Below, in pieces: positions 26,094-34,263 of a DNA stretch of 56,847 nucleotides; within the stretch, counting starts at the first letter, position 1; each line of letters starts with the position of its first letter. This DNA is from Hyphomonas sp. (GTDB lineage: Bacteria; Pseudomonadota; Alphaproteobacteria; Caulobacterales; Hyphomonadaceae): the NCBI GenBank assembly GCA_002700305.1, contig PACZ01000049.1:3759-60605 (forward strand), written 5' to 3'. Made by a program: the position numbers and the translations under genes. Below the pieces are notes generated by a model. That model was given only the letters and a program-made list of their open reading frames with translations. It made no database searches and was not told the origin of the DNA.

Positions 26094-27118
26094 CAGGCAG
26101 AAGGCGGACCGGACATATGCTCCCGGACAGCATAGGGGTGTCGTCCGTGAGCCTCAAAATAGGTTCTCATTACCATTTCTGCGAGAAGCCCCATGAGAAT
26201 CGAAATGCAGCCGATCAGTACGAGCATCGCTGACAGGAGTGGCAGCGGGGTCTGGATCAGGGACGTGCCTGCAAAGAATTTGAGACCGATCGCTAACGTC
26301 AGAGTTATGAATGCAGCGGCGATAGTGGATAGCCCGAAACCACCGAAAACATAGATCGGTTTGACCAGATAGCTTTGCAGGAATTTGACAACAATCAAAT
26401 CAAGGACGACTTTGAAAATTCTGTTCAATCCGTATTTTGAATACCCGAATTTCCGGGGATGGTGCTTTACGGGAACTTCAACGACCCGTGCTCCCATCCA
26501 GCTCGCATAAATGGGAATGAACCGGTGCATCTCTCCGTAAAGCCGCACCCCGGTCATGACATCTCGGCGATAGGCCTTCAGGGTGCAGCCATAGTCGTTC
26601 AGCTTCACGCCCGATATTCTTGAAATGAGGGTATTGGCAATCCTGCTCGGCAGGTTTCGGGTCAGCCGCGCATCTTTTCGGTCAGATCGCCAGCCTGAAA
26701 CGACATCGTAGCCTTCATTGATCTTTGAGACCAGCAGAGGAATATCGGAGGGGTCATTCTGGAGGTCGGCATCCAGTGTTACGATAACGTCTCCTTCGGC
26801 ATGATCGAAACCGGCCATCAAGGCAGCCGTCTGGCCGAAGTTTCTCCTGAAATCGATAATGCGGATATGGGTGTTGCGGGATGCAATTTCCTGCAAGACA
26901 TGCAGGGAATTGTCCCTGCTTCCGTCATTTACGGCGATGATCTCATAGTCACACTGCATGCCATCGAGTACAGGCAGGAGTTGATCGAACAGAGAAGAAA
27001 GGCTTTCGGCTTCATTATAGATCGGCAGGACAATGCTGAGATCAGGCGGCTTTGACTTGCCGTTTTCGTGATTCAGCTCGGCAAGTGAATGAGCAGGTTT
27101 TTCCGGGGTTTTCAGCAT
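26093..27118 (-). CDS. GT2 glycosyltransferase, DPM1/ArnC type
   Basis: About 341 residues. A GT-A domain shows DLSIVLPIYNEAESLSSLF, VNDGSRDNSL, LDADLQNDPSDIP and YGCTLKAYRRDVM. Two C-terminal transmembrane helices follow (about 255-320). Such enzymes load a sugar onto undecaprenyl phosphate on the cytoplasmic face. The start is uncertain: the frame runs to 27202, overlapping the upstream gene by 19 bases, but the first 28 residues look non-coding, so MLKTPEK at 27118 is preferred. It supplies the carrier sugar for GtrA and the ArnT-like enzymes. Confidence 0.9.
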   Translation of the reverse strand: MLKTPEKPAHSLAELNHENGKSKPPDLSIVLPIYNEAESLSSLFDQLLPVLDGMQCDYEIIAVNDGSRDNSLHVLQEIASRNTHIRIIDFRRNFGQTAALMAGFDHAEGDVIVTLDADLQNDPSDIPLLVSKINEGYDVVSGWRSDRKDARLTRNLPSRIANTLISRISGVKLNDYGCTLKAYRRDVMTGVRLYGEMHRFIPIYASWMGARVVEVPVKHHPRKFGYSKYGLNRIFKVVLDLIVVKFLQSYLVKPIYVFGGFGLSTIAAAFITLTLAIGLKFFAGTSLIQTPLPLLSAMLVLIGCISILMGLLAEMVMRTYFEAHGRHPYAVREHMSGPPSA

Positions 27119-27183
27119 CGGGAAACTCGTGTGGCAAATTTTGAGTGCGCGGCAGTGTGAGGAAGATGAGGCACGGAAAAGCT

Positions 27184-29046
27184 CTAACCGCCGGGGTCGC
27201 ATGCGGACCGATCCAGCCGAAAGGCGACCAGGGCGACGGGCGAGCCTTTGGAATAGTTTTCAGCATAGACCGGCGCCGACTCCCTGACGCAGAATTTGCC
27301 GGACCTGGCGGCCTGTTCGAGAGCCGAAATGGCGGGAGCGGCTGATGACGATTCGAGATTTACAAGGACATAGGATGGATCTGCTGGAGCCGCCTGGCCT
27401 GTATCGAGTGCTTTCATCGGGTCGAAGTGAATGTTTGTGCCGAGAGTGAAAACAAGACTTGGCTCGGACAGTCCGAAGATCTGAAGATTACTTCCCTTGT
27501 CCTGCAGCAGGCATGGCTTGTCGTCTGCAACGGGTGATGCGCAGACAGACGCCAGCGCCTCCTGGGCTGCGCGGCTTGATTGTAGCCAGGCCTGAGCGGG
27601 CAGAAACTCGAAGCGTACGTGCCACCCAATCGAAAGGCTCGTTGCGATTGCGAACGTGATTGCCCATTTCAGTCGCTTTAGGCCTATGGCGGCGAGCGTT
27701 GCGATCAGGCAAGCCAGGCCGAACCACAATAGGAAAGCGGGCGTGTGTGTGTCGGGCACCCAGGATGAAATTACCGATTGGGATGTCGCCGTCTTGAAAT
27801 CGTTTGCCGCATCAACCATGAGCCACTCTGCGGCTGGCGTGGAAGTTGCGGCCAAGATGGCCAAGGCTGCAATGACGAAAACTGCGGCTCCTGTCCAAAG
27901 CCAGGGACCAGGCTTCGGCTTTGCGGCAAGCTGATCCGCGCCCCAGCCACAAATCAGTCCCAACGCCGGATACGCCGGCAGGACGTAGTGGGCGAGCTTG
28001 GTTGGAAGAAGCTCAAAGACGACCCAGATCGGAATGGCCCAGGCAAGCAGGAAAATCAGACCCTGCAGATCTGTTTCGTTGGGGGTCGTCCCGGCATTCC
28101 GGAAATTGCGGACGAGGAGCGGTATTGACGGAATGAGTAGCAAGGTCGCTGGGAAAAACATGATGGGGAGATTCAGCAGATGAAAGCCGGGGATGCCGCC
28201 ATGACCTTCGGACTCGCCTGACATTTTGCTGAACAGGTCTCCACCAACTGAATCCTGCAGGAAGCTGCCCTGGGTGGCGTGCTGCACCGCAATCAGCCAG
28301 GGGATGAGGAGGGTGGCGAGGAACAGTGGGCCGGCCCAATATCGCAGAGGCCGCATCCAGGACCTGTGCTTACGATCCATGAAATACATCACCGCCAAAG
28401 AAAGTCCGGCCATGAGTGGCGTCACTGGACCTTTGACGAGAACGCCAAGTCCCATAGCGACCCAGAAGAGAAAGGCCATGCGCTTCGGGTGGCCTTGCTG
28501 TCGATAAAGCGCAGCAAGTGCGGTCATGGCCAATGTTGTTGCAAGGACCAGAACACCATCGGTTTTTGCTATGTGAGCCTCGGTTGTCGCGAGAATGCTT
28601 GACCCGAACAGTGCAGCTCCCGTCAGTGCCGCACTGCGGGAAAGCAGGATCGTTCCGCACCAATAGGTTACGAGCGAGGCAAGGGAGACAGCGATCCATG
28701 ACGGAATTCGATACGACCAGATCTGATCAGTCTCGCCAGGGGAAAGAACGCTGGTAGCGGTTGCCTGCAACCAGTAGATTCCGGCGGGCTTCTTGTTCCG
28801 GTCCTCCTGCTGGAACCTGATATTCAGGTAGTTTCCGGATTCCAGCATTTGCCTGGATGCCTGGGCAAAGCGGCTTTCATCACGGTCCAGTGCGGGGAGT
28901 TTGAAGACACCGGGCGCAGCTGCGATGAGCGTGATTGCGAATACGGCAAGCCAGACCGTCATCCGGGACAGACGCGCCTTGTCCTCTCCCCGAGGTGTTA
29001 CCTGCGCAGGCGCGAATCTGGCGGTTTCCTCCTTGCCCGAGGTCAA
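27184..29046 (-). CDS. ArnT-like GT39 glycosyltransferase
   Basis: 620 residues. The N-terminal half has about ten transmembrane helices, with the ArnT-type first loop LPALDRDESRFAQASRQM and EDRNKKPAGIYWLQ. The C-terminal 200 residues form a periplasmic part. ArnT transfers aminoarabinose to lipid A; the sugar here is unknown, and no arn sugar-synthesis genes are in the window. The frame begins with TTG. First gene of the block, with a second GT39 enzyme at its end. Confidence 0.9.
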   Translation of the reverse strand: MTSGKEETARFAPAQVTPRGEDKARLSRMTVWLAVFAITLIAAAPGVFKLPALDRDESRFAQASRQMLESGNYLNIRFQQEDRNKKPAGIYWLQATATSVLSPGETDQIWSYRIPSWIAVSLASLVTYWCGTILLSRSAALTGAALFGSSILATTEAHIAKTDGVLVLATTLAMTALAALYRQQGHPKRMAFLFWVAMGLGVLVKGPVTPLMAGLSLAVMYFMDRKHRSWMRPLRYWAGPLFLATLLIPWLIAVQHATQGSFLQDSVGGDLFSKMSGESEGHGGIPGFHLLNLPIMFFPATLLLIPSIPLLVRNFRNAGTTPNETDLQGLIFLLAWAIPIWVVFELLPTKLAHYVLPAYPALGLICGWGADQLAAKPKPGPWLWTGAAVFVIAALAILAATSTPAAEWLMVDAANDFKTATSQSVISSWVPDTHTPAFLLWFGLACLIATLAAIGLKRLKWAITFAIATSLSIGWHVRFEFLPAQAWLQSSRAAQEALASVCASPVADDKPCLLQDKGSNLQIFGLSEPSLVFTLGTNIHFDPMKALDTGQAAPADPSYVLVNLESSSAAPAISALEQAARSGKFCVRESAPVYAENYSKGSPVALVAFRLDRSACDPGG

Positions 29047-29627
29047 ATTTTCGGCCCTCTTTTCCAGCGAGCAGGCTTGCCCTTTCTCTCAAGACGTCGA
29101 GGATCGCGTTTCGCCTCATCTAGGGCGGTGCCATGGAACAGGATCCGTCGGTCAGGTGCCGAATTGGGTCTGCTCGGTGAGCAGTCATAAGCAAACCTAT
29201 CGTATTCAGACGAGCCTGGATGGGAGGTCTTGGTCATGGTCGGAGAAGGGCCCGAAAATTGACGGCGAATTCGAGTGGAAGGCGCTCAGGGCGTGCTGCC
29301 ACCGTGCCTTAAAGCCTGAAGTCGGGGATGCGGGCTATCCAACATGTGTTCGAATTGCAGACCGGCAGCGAGATCGACCGAAGCGCCCGAAGAAACAGCG
29401 AAAATCAATGTTCATCGAACATTTGTTAGGTCGTTCATCGCGTCAGTTTTTCCGTTAGGGACACAAGAAGGACTGACCGGTAGTGAGCGCATTCCTGACT
29501 GAAACATCCTTGAGCAACCAGCAGAATCGCGAAGGTTGGAAAGGTCTGCGGTTTTCAGTTCCTTGGCACGCGACCGGAACGTATTCAGATGTGACGACAG
29601 TTGAATCGGGCGCGAGCGAGGCGTTGG
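29047..29627. other. 580-bp gap without a confident gene
   Basis: A minus-strand frame of 64 codons (29237-29043) ends in a TTGA overlap with the ArnT-like gene and could be a small coupled protein. It has no ribosome site, and its translation is Arg/Pro-rich without a recognised domain. Plus-strand frames look like shadows. The remaining DNA (29240-29627) shows no repeat or RNA element I can name and may be decayed sequence. Confidence 0.3.
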
Positions 29628-30380
29628 TCAGCCTTTGCCCGCAGCCGACTCGAGCTCATCTACCAAGTCAAGTTCGTGAGCAACCGCACTTTCTGCCAGC
29701 TCCTGGTTGAAGTCTGCGATCGCAGTCCCCAAGGCATCAAGATTGATGCTGAACTTGTCGGCGAGTTCACCGTCCTGGATGTGAGGGGCGACTTCGAGCC
29801 ATTGGCTGCTTGCGAAGTCAAAGGCTCCGGATATATCGTTCCATCTCACGGGATCGCATTTGAGATTGGCGTGAATCCTGAAACCTGCATAGTCGAGCAT
29901 GCTGATGGCTTTCGAAACGTCTGATGCATCCGAGATTTCGATGACGCGCCTGTAGCCTTCGACGGCGCTGAAAGCCACATCTGGACGACTGTCTGTTTCG
30001 ATCGAATTGCGGATCTTGAGGATGAGTGTGTCAATCTCAGAAGCAGTCACCTCGGGGACTGCCCCTCTGACTTCATCAAAAGACAGTCGGGTGCGATCGG
30101 CCAGCAGAAGGAGATCAGCTGGTTGATCGTCGAAGGCTCGTTCAGTCAGCATTTCGAAAAGTTCGGCAACGGGTTGCATCGTATCCCATAATGGTGAGAC
30201 CGTTGGCTTGTGAGCCGTGTCAGCGTTCGCGCTGTTTTCAGCTGCCGGTGTTGTCGCTACCGCTCTCGGTATTGTCGTTTTATCGGCTTCATCAAAAAGC
30301 GGCGTAAAGACAACAAGAGCGATTGCGCTTAGGGCAGTGAGGGTAAACACAATCAGAATTGTAAGTCGCGTCCCGCGCAT
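29628..30380 (-). CDS. exported or membrane-anchored protein of unknown function
   Basis: About 250 residues. A single N-terminal hydrophobic helix (RLTILIVFTLTALSAIALVVF) acts as signal or anchor. A Thr/Ala-rich linker (residues 35-65) leads to a helical periplasmic region of 180 residues with many acidic residues. One Cys (in NLKCDPVRW) is present. No family recognised. GGAG lies 9 bases before the chosen ATG. A strong dyad (30443-30458) sits 63 bases upstream. Flanked by the glycosylation block and FkbM. Confidence 0.65.
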   Translation of the reverse strand: MRGTRLTILIVFTLTALSAIALVVFTPLFDEADKTTIPRAVATTPAAENSANADTAHKPTVSPLWDTMQPVAELFEMLTERAFDDQPADLLLLADRTRLSFDEVRGAVPEVTASEIDTLILKIRNSIETDSRPDVAFSAVEGYRRVIEISDASDVSKAISMLDYAGFRIHANLKCDPVRWNDISGAFDFASSQWLEVAPHIQDGELADKFSINLDALGTAIADFNQELAESAVAHELDLVDELESAAGKG

Positions 30381-30442
30381 TTTCTCTACTCCAATCTCAC
30401 GCTTTGCATGCGCAGTGTTTGAAATTCGTCCAAGCAACAGCC

Positions 30443-30458
30443 GTCACGGCGCTGTGAC
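30443..30458. promoter_or_regulatory. dyad GTCAC-N6-GTGAC, possible operator
   Basis: GTCACGGCGCTGTGAC is a 16-bp dyad with 14 of 16 positions symmetric. It lies in the gap between FkbM (ending 30535) and the exported protein starting at 30380. It lacks a T-run, so a terminator is unlikely. The position suits an operator for the downstream minus-strand gene. The GTGAC half-sites recall CRP/FNR-type sites, but the match is loose. Confidence 0.35.
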
Positions 30459-30534
30459 GTATCTCACCCAAAGCAACGCTGCGTCGCCAAAATGGCTGCA
30501 TTGGGCCCGTGATTGGCGCGTTCCACATTGTTCC

Positions 30535-31377
30535 TTATGCCGGACGTAGAGCAGAATTGAGCTGTTCAGCGAACTCGCCTGGTGGCAATTTGGCAGATCG
30601 CGAGGGATGGACGAGGAAGTAATCCCTCCAGCGCCGTTTCGCGTCGAGTTCATCTACACGGATAAGTTCGGAATCATCGTCGCTCAGGCGCCAGCAGGCA
30701 TATCCAAGATTGAGGAAATATTTCAGTACACCATCCGGTTCCTGATGAAAATTCTGTTTCAGGGAGAATGGATGAATCTCAATCAGGAAAGTTGGAAAGA
30801 ACCGCTCAATCGTTTTCTTCCCTCCTGCGATCATGAGGCACTCTGCGCCTTCTATATCGCAGCGGATGAAATCCAGCTTGTCGAGGTCGAATCTTGAAAC
30901 GATTGAGTCGAGGCAGATGACCGGCGTCTGTTGGCGATCGAATTCTGTATCGTTGGCCATCGCAAGGATTTCTTCCGAGCCGCGTGCGGTCTCTCCGATC
31001 ACGGCATAGGCACGCCCCAGATGCCCGGATTTTTTACGTGGAACATTGAGATACGTTTCTCCGTCCTCTTCCCCTATCGCGTAATTGTGGGGTGAGACAT
31101 TTTCGATCCTGTGCCACTTGAGGAGTCGGCACATAATCGCAAATGAGTATCGTGATGGTTCGAACGCGTAGATTTTCCCGACGGGTCCGACTATGTGCGA
31201 TAAATAGTAGGAATGCCGGCCGTCGCTGGCGCCAAGATGCAAGCACGTGTCACCGGGATTGCAGAGCTGCTCCATATACGGCGTTTCAGGCTCAAATTTT
31301 CGGCCGGACAAATTGCGCCGATACATGCGCCAGGTCGTGTAGAGGTTACGCGTATGTTCCAGAAGGCCGTTTGTCAT
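30535..31377 (-). CDS. FkbM-family SAM methyltransferase
   Basis: 280 residues. The SAM fold is visible as GDTCLHLGASDGRHSYYLSHIVG, KIYAFEPSRYSFAIM and LDKLDFIRCDIEGAECLMIAGGKK, the last being the FkbM hallmark. FkbM enzymes O-methylate sugars or small molecules, often in surface polysaccharide loci, so it could methylate the glycan made by the neighbouring transferases. The usual GxG of motif I is GASDG here. AGG lies 7 bases before the ATG. Confidence 0.85.
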   Translation of the reverse strand: MTNGLLEHTRNLYTTWRMYRRNLSGRKFEPETPYMEQLCNPGDTCLHLGASDGRHSYYLSHIVGPVGKIYAFEPSRYSFAIMCRLLKWHRIENVSPHNYAIGEEDGETYLNVPRKKSGHLGRAYAVIGETARGSEEILAMANDTEFDRQQTPVICLDSIVSRFDLDKLDFIRCDIEGAECLMIAGGKKTIERFFPTFLIEIHPFSLKQNFHQEPDGVLKYFLNLGYACWRLSDDDSELIRVDELDAKRRWRDYFLVHPSRSAKLPPGEFAEQLNSALRPA

Positions 31378-31714
31378 GGAATACCTGTGTTCAATGACTT
31401 GAGAGATGCAGGTGCCCAGGAGCAGGACACCCAGCGTATGTGAGAAGACCTAAGAAGACTGTAAGACCAGGTCCACCTGACACTTGTAAGATAGGTGGCG
31501 ATCATGCGGGTGCGCGGTTGCAATCGGTGGGAGTTCTTGAGGAATCTCTGTTCCAAAGTTGAAGCATGACAATTGAGCGGCTCTGTACGCAGGCTGCAGC
31601 GCGAAGGGGGGCACCTCTGGTCAAGCGATGACAAAGCGCTCCGGTACCGCAAAACCGATCCTGTTACGAAACTGTCCGCAGAAAAATGTGAGCACGGGGG
31701 GAATGGCAGAAAGT
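31378..31714. other. intergenic region, no gene
   Basis: The 337 bases between FkbM and the MlaC-like gene contain two direct copies of GTAAGA (31461-31466 and 31486-31491, 25 bases apart) in the area where an FkbM promoter would lie. This might be a response-regulator site, but the evidence is thin. Reading frames here are short and have no ribosome sites. Confidence 0.35.
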
Positions 31715-32260
31715 TTATTTTTCCAGGTAGAGTTCTGCGACGGGTGTTCCCCTGTCTATAAGCGCATCGATCTGGGCTCGCTGTTCAATGGCCAGCCAGA
31801 CACCGTGGAATTCAACATCGACGAGGCGCCAGGCGCCGTCTGACTCTATCATTCGCCAACGCATCGTCATTGGGGCCCGGGTGGGTGTGCTTACGCGCGT
31901 CGACACGATGCAGTCATGCGCGTTGCGGTCGACTGAATTCAGGATCGATATTTCAGCGTTTTCGACTTCTTCAGCGCGGGTGGAAATGACGTTAAGGAGA
32001 TAATCGCGAAATCTCGTCGAGAAGGCGTCCAGTATTTCGTCGTCGAGAGCGGTCGCGTGGCGACCAAGAACGAAGCGGGACGTTCGCGCAATGTCGATAT
32101 CGGCAACAATCGCATCGGCAAGAGAAGAGCCATGAAGTTGTTGGACGTGCGCAATCAATTCGCGGACATTCTTCTCAGCTCCTTCATCGGCAGCAGCAGT
32201 CAATGCAAGGCCGGAGCAGGCGATTGCGCTCACGAAGAAGAGGGACAGGCGAGGCTTCAT
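31715..32260 (-). CDS. MlaC/Ttg2D-like periplasmic protein
   Basis: About 181 residues. A signal peptide (MKPRLSLFFVSAIACSGLALTAAA) is followed by a Tol_Tol_Ttg2 (MlaC) fold: LADAIVADIDIARTSRFVLGRHATALDDEILDAFSTRFRDYLLN and WRMIESDGAWRLVDVEFHGVWLAI. MlaC shuttles phospholipids between the membranes for the MlaFEDB transporter. The ABC genes are absent here, so this is an orphan that may serve an unlinked transporter. GGAGAC lies 5 bases before the ATG. A perfect 14-bp palindrome sits 78 bases upstream. Confidence 0.82.
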   Translation of the reverse strand: MKPRLSLFFVSAIACSGLALTAAADEGAEKNVRELIAHVQQLHGSSLADAIVADIDIARTSRFVLGRHATALDDEILDAFSTRFRDYLLNVISTRAEEVENAEISILNSVDRNAHDCIVSTRVSTPTRAPMTMRWRMIESDGAWRLVDVEFHGVWLAIEQRAQIDALIDRGTPVAELYLEK

Positions 32261-32338
32261 GAGTTGTCTCCGCTTGGAGTAAAAAGGAGTATATCTGGCA
32301 GCGGGTCTGTCTTCGCCGAGGCAGCATCGAACCTCCAT

Positions 32339-32352
32339 CCGACAATTGTCGG
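32339..32352. promoter_or_regulatory. perfect palindrome CCGACAATTGTCGG, possible operator
   Basis: A perfect 14-bp palindrome in the 152-bp gap between the first LuxR-type gene (ending 32413) and the MlaC-like gene (starting 32260). The same core GACAATTGTC occurs again at 33445-33454, across the stop codon of the second LuxR-type gene. No other copy was noticed in the window. A dimeric regulator site is the simplest reading. Confidence 0.45.
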
Positions 32353-32412
32353 GAATGAGATTTCCAGCTTACTTTTTGGCGAGCATCCGACACATGTGCG
32401 GCGGCAAAGCAC

Positions 32413-33021
32413 CTATTCTAGGTCTGCATTCACCAGCTCGCGAGCCGCTGGGACATCAACAGGCGTCAGCATGGCATCAAGAAAGTATGCGACGAACTCG
32501 GAGCGATTTGGCAGGCGTGATTTTTCGTAAATTGAACTTGCCTGTTGGCGAACAGTTGCGCTCGACGATCCTCGAAGGCGGGCGATTTCCTTGTGCGAAA
32601 ACCCCTTTAACATCAGCAATGCGACGTCGCTTTCCGCGTCAGACAGGTTCCACTGGGATAGTTGCGAGACAATGGTGTGGTTTGGATCTTTGGCCACTGA
32701 CTGCATTTCCCGACGTGCGGTTCCTTGAACTGCAGCTGCCTGCGAGACCCTGTCAGAGAGTCTTCTGTGTTGTTTGCGGAGTGACTGTGTTTCGGACGCG
32801 ATCACCGCCATAGTCACCATGGCGCCTGCTATAAGACCGTTTTCCAGCAGCTCCGTTCCCATATCCAGCGGTGTGAGCGGCTCGGGCGAAGTCAGCATTT
32901 CCACGACGGTCAGAGACAAAAAGGCCGCAGCACCAATAAGGACAACAAGCGTTATGGGACGGAAAGGGGACCACCCTATCGTAGTTTTAGGAAATGAATC
33001 CGATCGGTGTGCCGGGTTCAT
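32413..33021 (-). CDS. membrane-tethered LuxR-type HTH regulator 1
   Basis: About 202 residues. Two transmembrane helices (about 20-42 and 55-75) are followed by a coiled-coil-like stretch (SETQSLRKQHRRLSDRV) and a GerE/LuxR HTH at about 130-195 (LSDAESDVALLMLKGFSHKEIARLRGSSSATVRQQASSIYEKS). It has no receiver or autoinducer domain. DNA binding at the membrane face is implied. GAGGAGAG precedes the ATG; a longer frame to 33303 is not supported. It is a clear paralogue of the next gene upstream. Confidence 0.85.
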   Translation of the reverse strand: MNPAHRSDSFPKTTIGWSPFRPITLVVLIGAAAFLSLTVVEMLTSPEPLTPLDMGTELLENGLIAGAMVTMAVIASETQSLRKQHRRLSDRVSQAAAVQGTARREMQSVAKDPNHTIVSQLSQWNLSDAESDVALLMLKGFSHKEIARLRGSSSATVRQQASSIYEKSRLPNRSEFVAYFLDAMLTPVDVPAARELVNADLE

Positions 33022-33452
33022 TGTTTGCTCTCCTCGGAAGGCTTTCTGGTTCAGCTTCCAGCGGCGCCATGCTGTCGTGAAACCGGTTTCAGCATGAGGG
33101 ACTGGAGAAGAACCGCATCGTTGATCCTTCAAATCGAAGAAGCATTGGCTGTGCTCTTTCCGCAACATACTTATCTGTATAGTGTTCGAAAATGGCCGGC
33201 AGGAAAGGTCAGGCCATCGATCCGAGAAGGTTATCGGCGCTTGAGGCACTTGGTCTGGTCGACAAGTTTCTACGAAAGACCTGATCACTGCCGGGTGAGA
33301 CAAATGGCATGAAATTCGGATACTGGCGCGAATTGCTCTTGCTGCGCTCGCTCAGTAGTGCGCCTGAGGCGTCAGTTCGGGTGACAGGCCGGCAGCGACC
33401 ATCAAATGGTTGATCGCGATTCCCCAGCAGACGATTTCGGGCTCGACAATTG
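33022..33452. other. intergenic region between the two LuxR-type genes
   Basis: These 431 bases carry the upstream region of regulator 1, including the TAC-N6-GTA motif at 33168-33179. Near the upstream gene's stop codon lie a hairpin GCCGCT/AGCGGC without T-run and the palindrome GACAATTGTC (33445-33454). An open frame runs through part of it in continuation of regulator 1, but its translation is not conserved with regulator 2. I see no other gene. Confidence 0.45.
33161..33180 (-). promoter_or_regulatory. shared TAC-N6-GTA motif upstream of regulator 1
   Basis: Read on the minus strand the element is TACAGATAAGTATGTTGC, 147 bases before the start of the first membrane LuxR gene. The same pattern, TACAnAnnnGTATnnTGC, recurs before the second LuxR gene and before the PepSY-led efflux operon. 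The central TAC-N6-GTA dyad is of the kind bound by LuxR/NarL-type or OmpR-type dimers. Confidence 0.45.
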
Positions 33453-34040
33453 TCACGGCCGCTGCGAAGGAGCGGCGGGTTGCAGGATTAGAGCGTCAAG
33501 GAAATAGGCCACAAATTCCGACCGATTCGGACAACCGGATTTGTGATAGACCGCGCTGGCTTGTTGTCGCACTGTCGCATCTGACGAAGAGCGCAGGCGT
33601 CCGATTTCTTTGTGCGAAAAGCCCTTGAGCATTAGCCGGGCAACTTCCTGTTCGGCGTCTGAAAGGCCCCAGTCCGCAAACTGTCGTTCGATGGCGCGAT
33701 TGAGATCACCTACAGTACTCTCAGCGATGGCTCGCCAATGTCCGCTTTCGGACTCGACACTCGACAGTCTGCTTGTCAGAAGCCTGTGCTCGCGGCGCAG
33801 CAATCTCGTCTCGGACGCTATAAAAGCCATCAGGACCATGGTTCCGGCCAGGAGCGCATTCTCCAGAAGCTCAAGTCCGATGTCGATGTACGACAAGTGC
33901 TCATCGGCGCTGATGAACTCCACAACCGTCAAAAACATGAAGAGCAGCGCGCCGAGCGACACGAGCAGCGTAAACGGACTCAACGAGATCCGTGAGTGAT
34001 CGGATTTGTCTGCTGTGTTTCGCTCAGGACTCACATTCAT
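33453..34040 (-). CDS. membrane-tethered LuxR-type HTH regulator 2
   Basis: 195 residues, same plan as regulator 1: two transmembrane helices (about 22-43 and 55-76), a charged helical linker, and a LuxR HTH (LSDAEQEVARLMLKGFSHKEIGRLRSSSDATVRQQASAVYHKSG). The HTH blocks are nearly superimposable (LMLKGFSHKEI, ATVRQQAS, PNRSEFVAYFLDA), while the membrane parts differ more, which points to an old tandem duplication followed by sensor divergence. The ribosome site is weak. It lies downstream of PAP2 in the same direction. Confidence 0.85.
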   Translation of the reverse strand: MNVSPERNTADKSDHSRISLSPFTLLVSLGALLFMFLTVVEFISADEHLSYIDIGLELLENALLAGTMVLMAFIASETRLLRREHRLLTSRLSSVESESGHWRAIAESTVGDLNRAIERQFADWGLSDAEQEVARLMLKGFSHKEIGRLRSSSDATVRQQASAVYHKSGCPNRSEFVAYFLDALILQPAAPSQRP

Positions 34041-34137
34041 GTCGGCTCGCTAAAACTCGGGCCACGGCGGGAGGGAGCATTGGTGTTGCCAGGCACATCG
34101 ATGCAGCCTTCAGCATTCTTCATGTCGATACGAGCGA

Positions 34138-34157
34138 GCAACATACAAATTTGTAAA
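34138..34157 (-). promoter_or_regulatory. shared TAC-N6-GTA motif upstream of regulator 2
   Basis: On the minus strand TACAAATTTGTATGTTGC lies 104 bases before the start of regulator 2. TACAAATTTGTA (34144-34155) is a perfect 12-bp palindrome. The plus-strand prefix GCAACATAC is identical to the copy before regulator 1, so the two promoters are probably paralogous and likely see the same factor. Confidence 0.5.
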
Positions 34158-34263
34158 ACTGGAGGGTATCCTGCAAGAATGGAAGATATCGAAGTCTGAG
34201 CAGGGGCGGAACAAGCTCGCTTCTGCTGCTATAGGGCGGCCAGGTCCGATGAAGCGGAGAGCA

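Noticed and set aside
29043-29237. 64-codon frame ending in a TTGA overlap with the ArnT-like gene
   Set aside because: The overlap is suggestive, but there is no ribosome site or recognisable domain and the translation is Arg/Pro-rich; kept only as a remark.
28901-29458. 185-codon plus-strand frame at the ArnT-like gene start
   Set aside because: It overlaps a strong minus-strand gene and has no start signal or domain.
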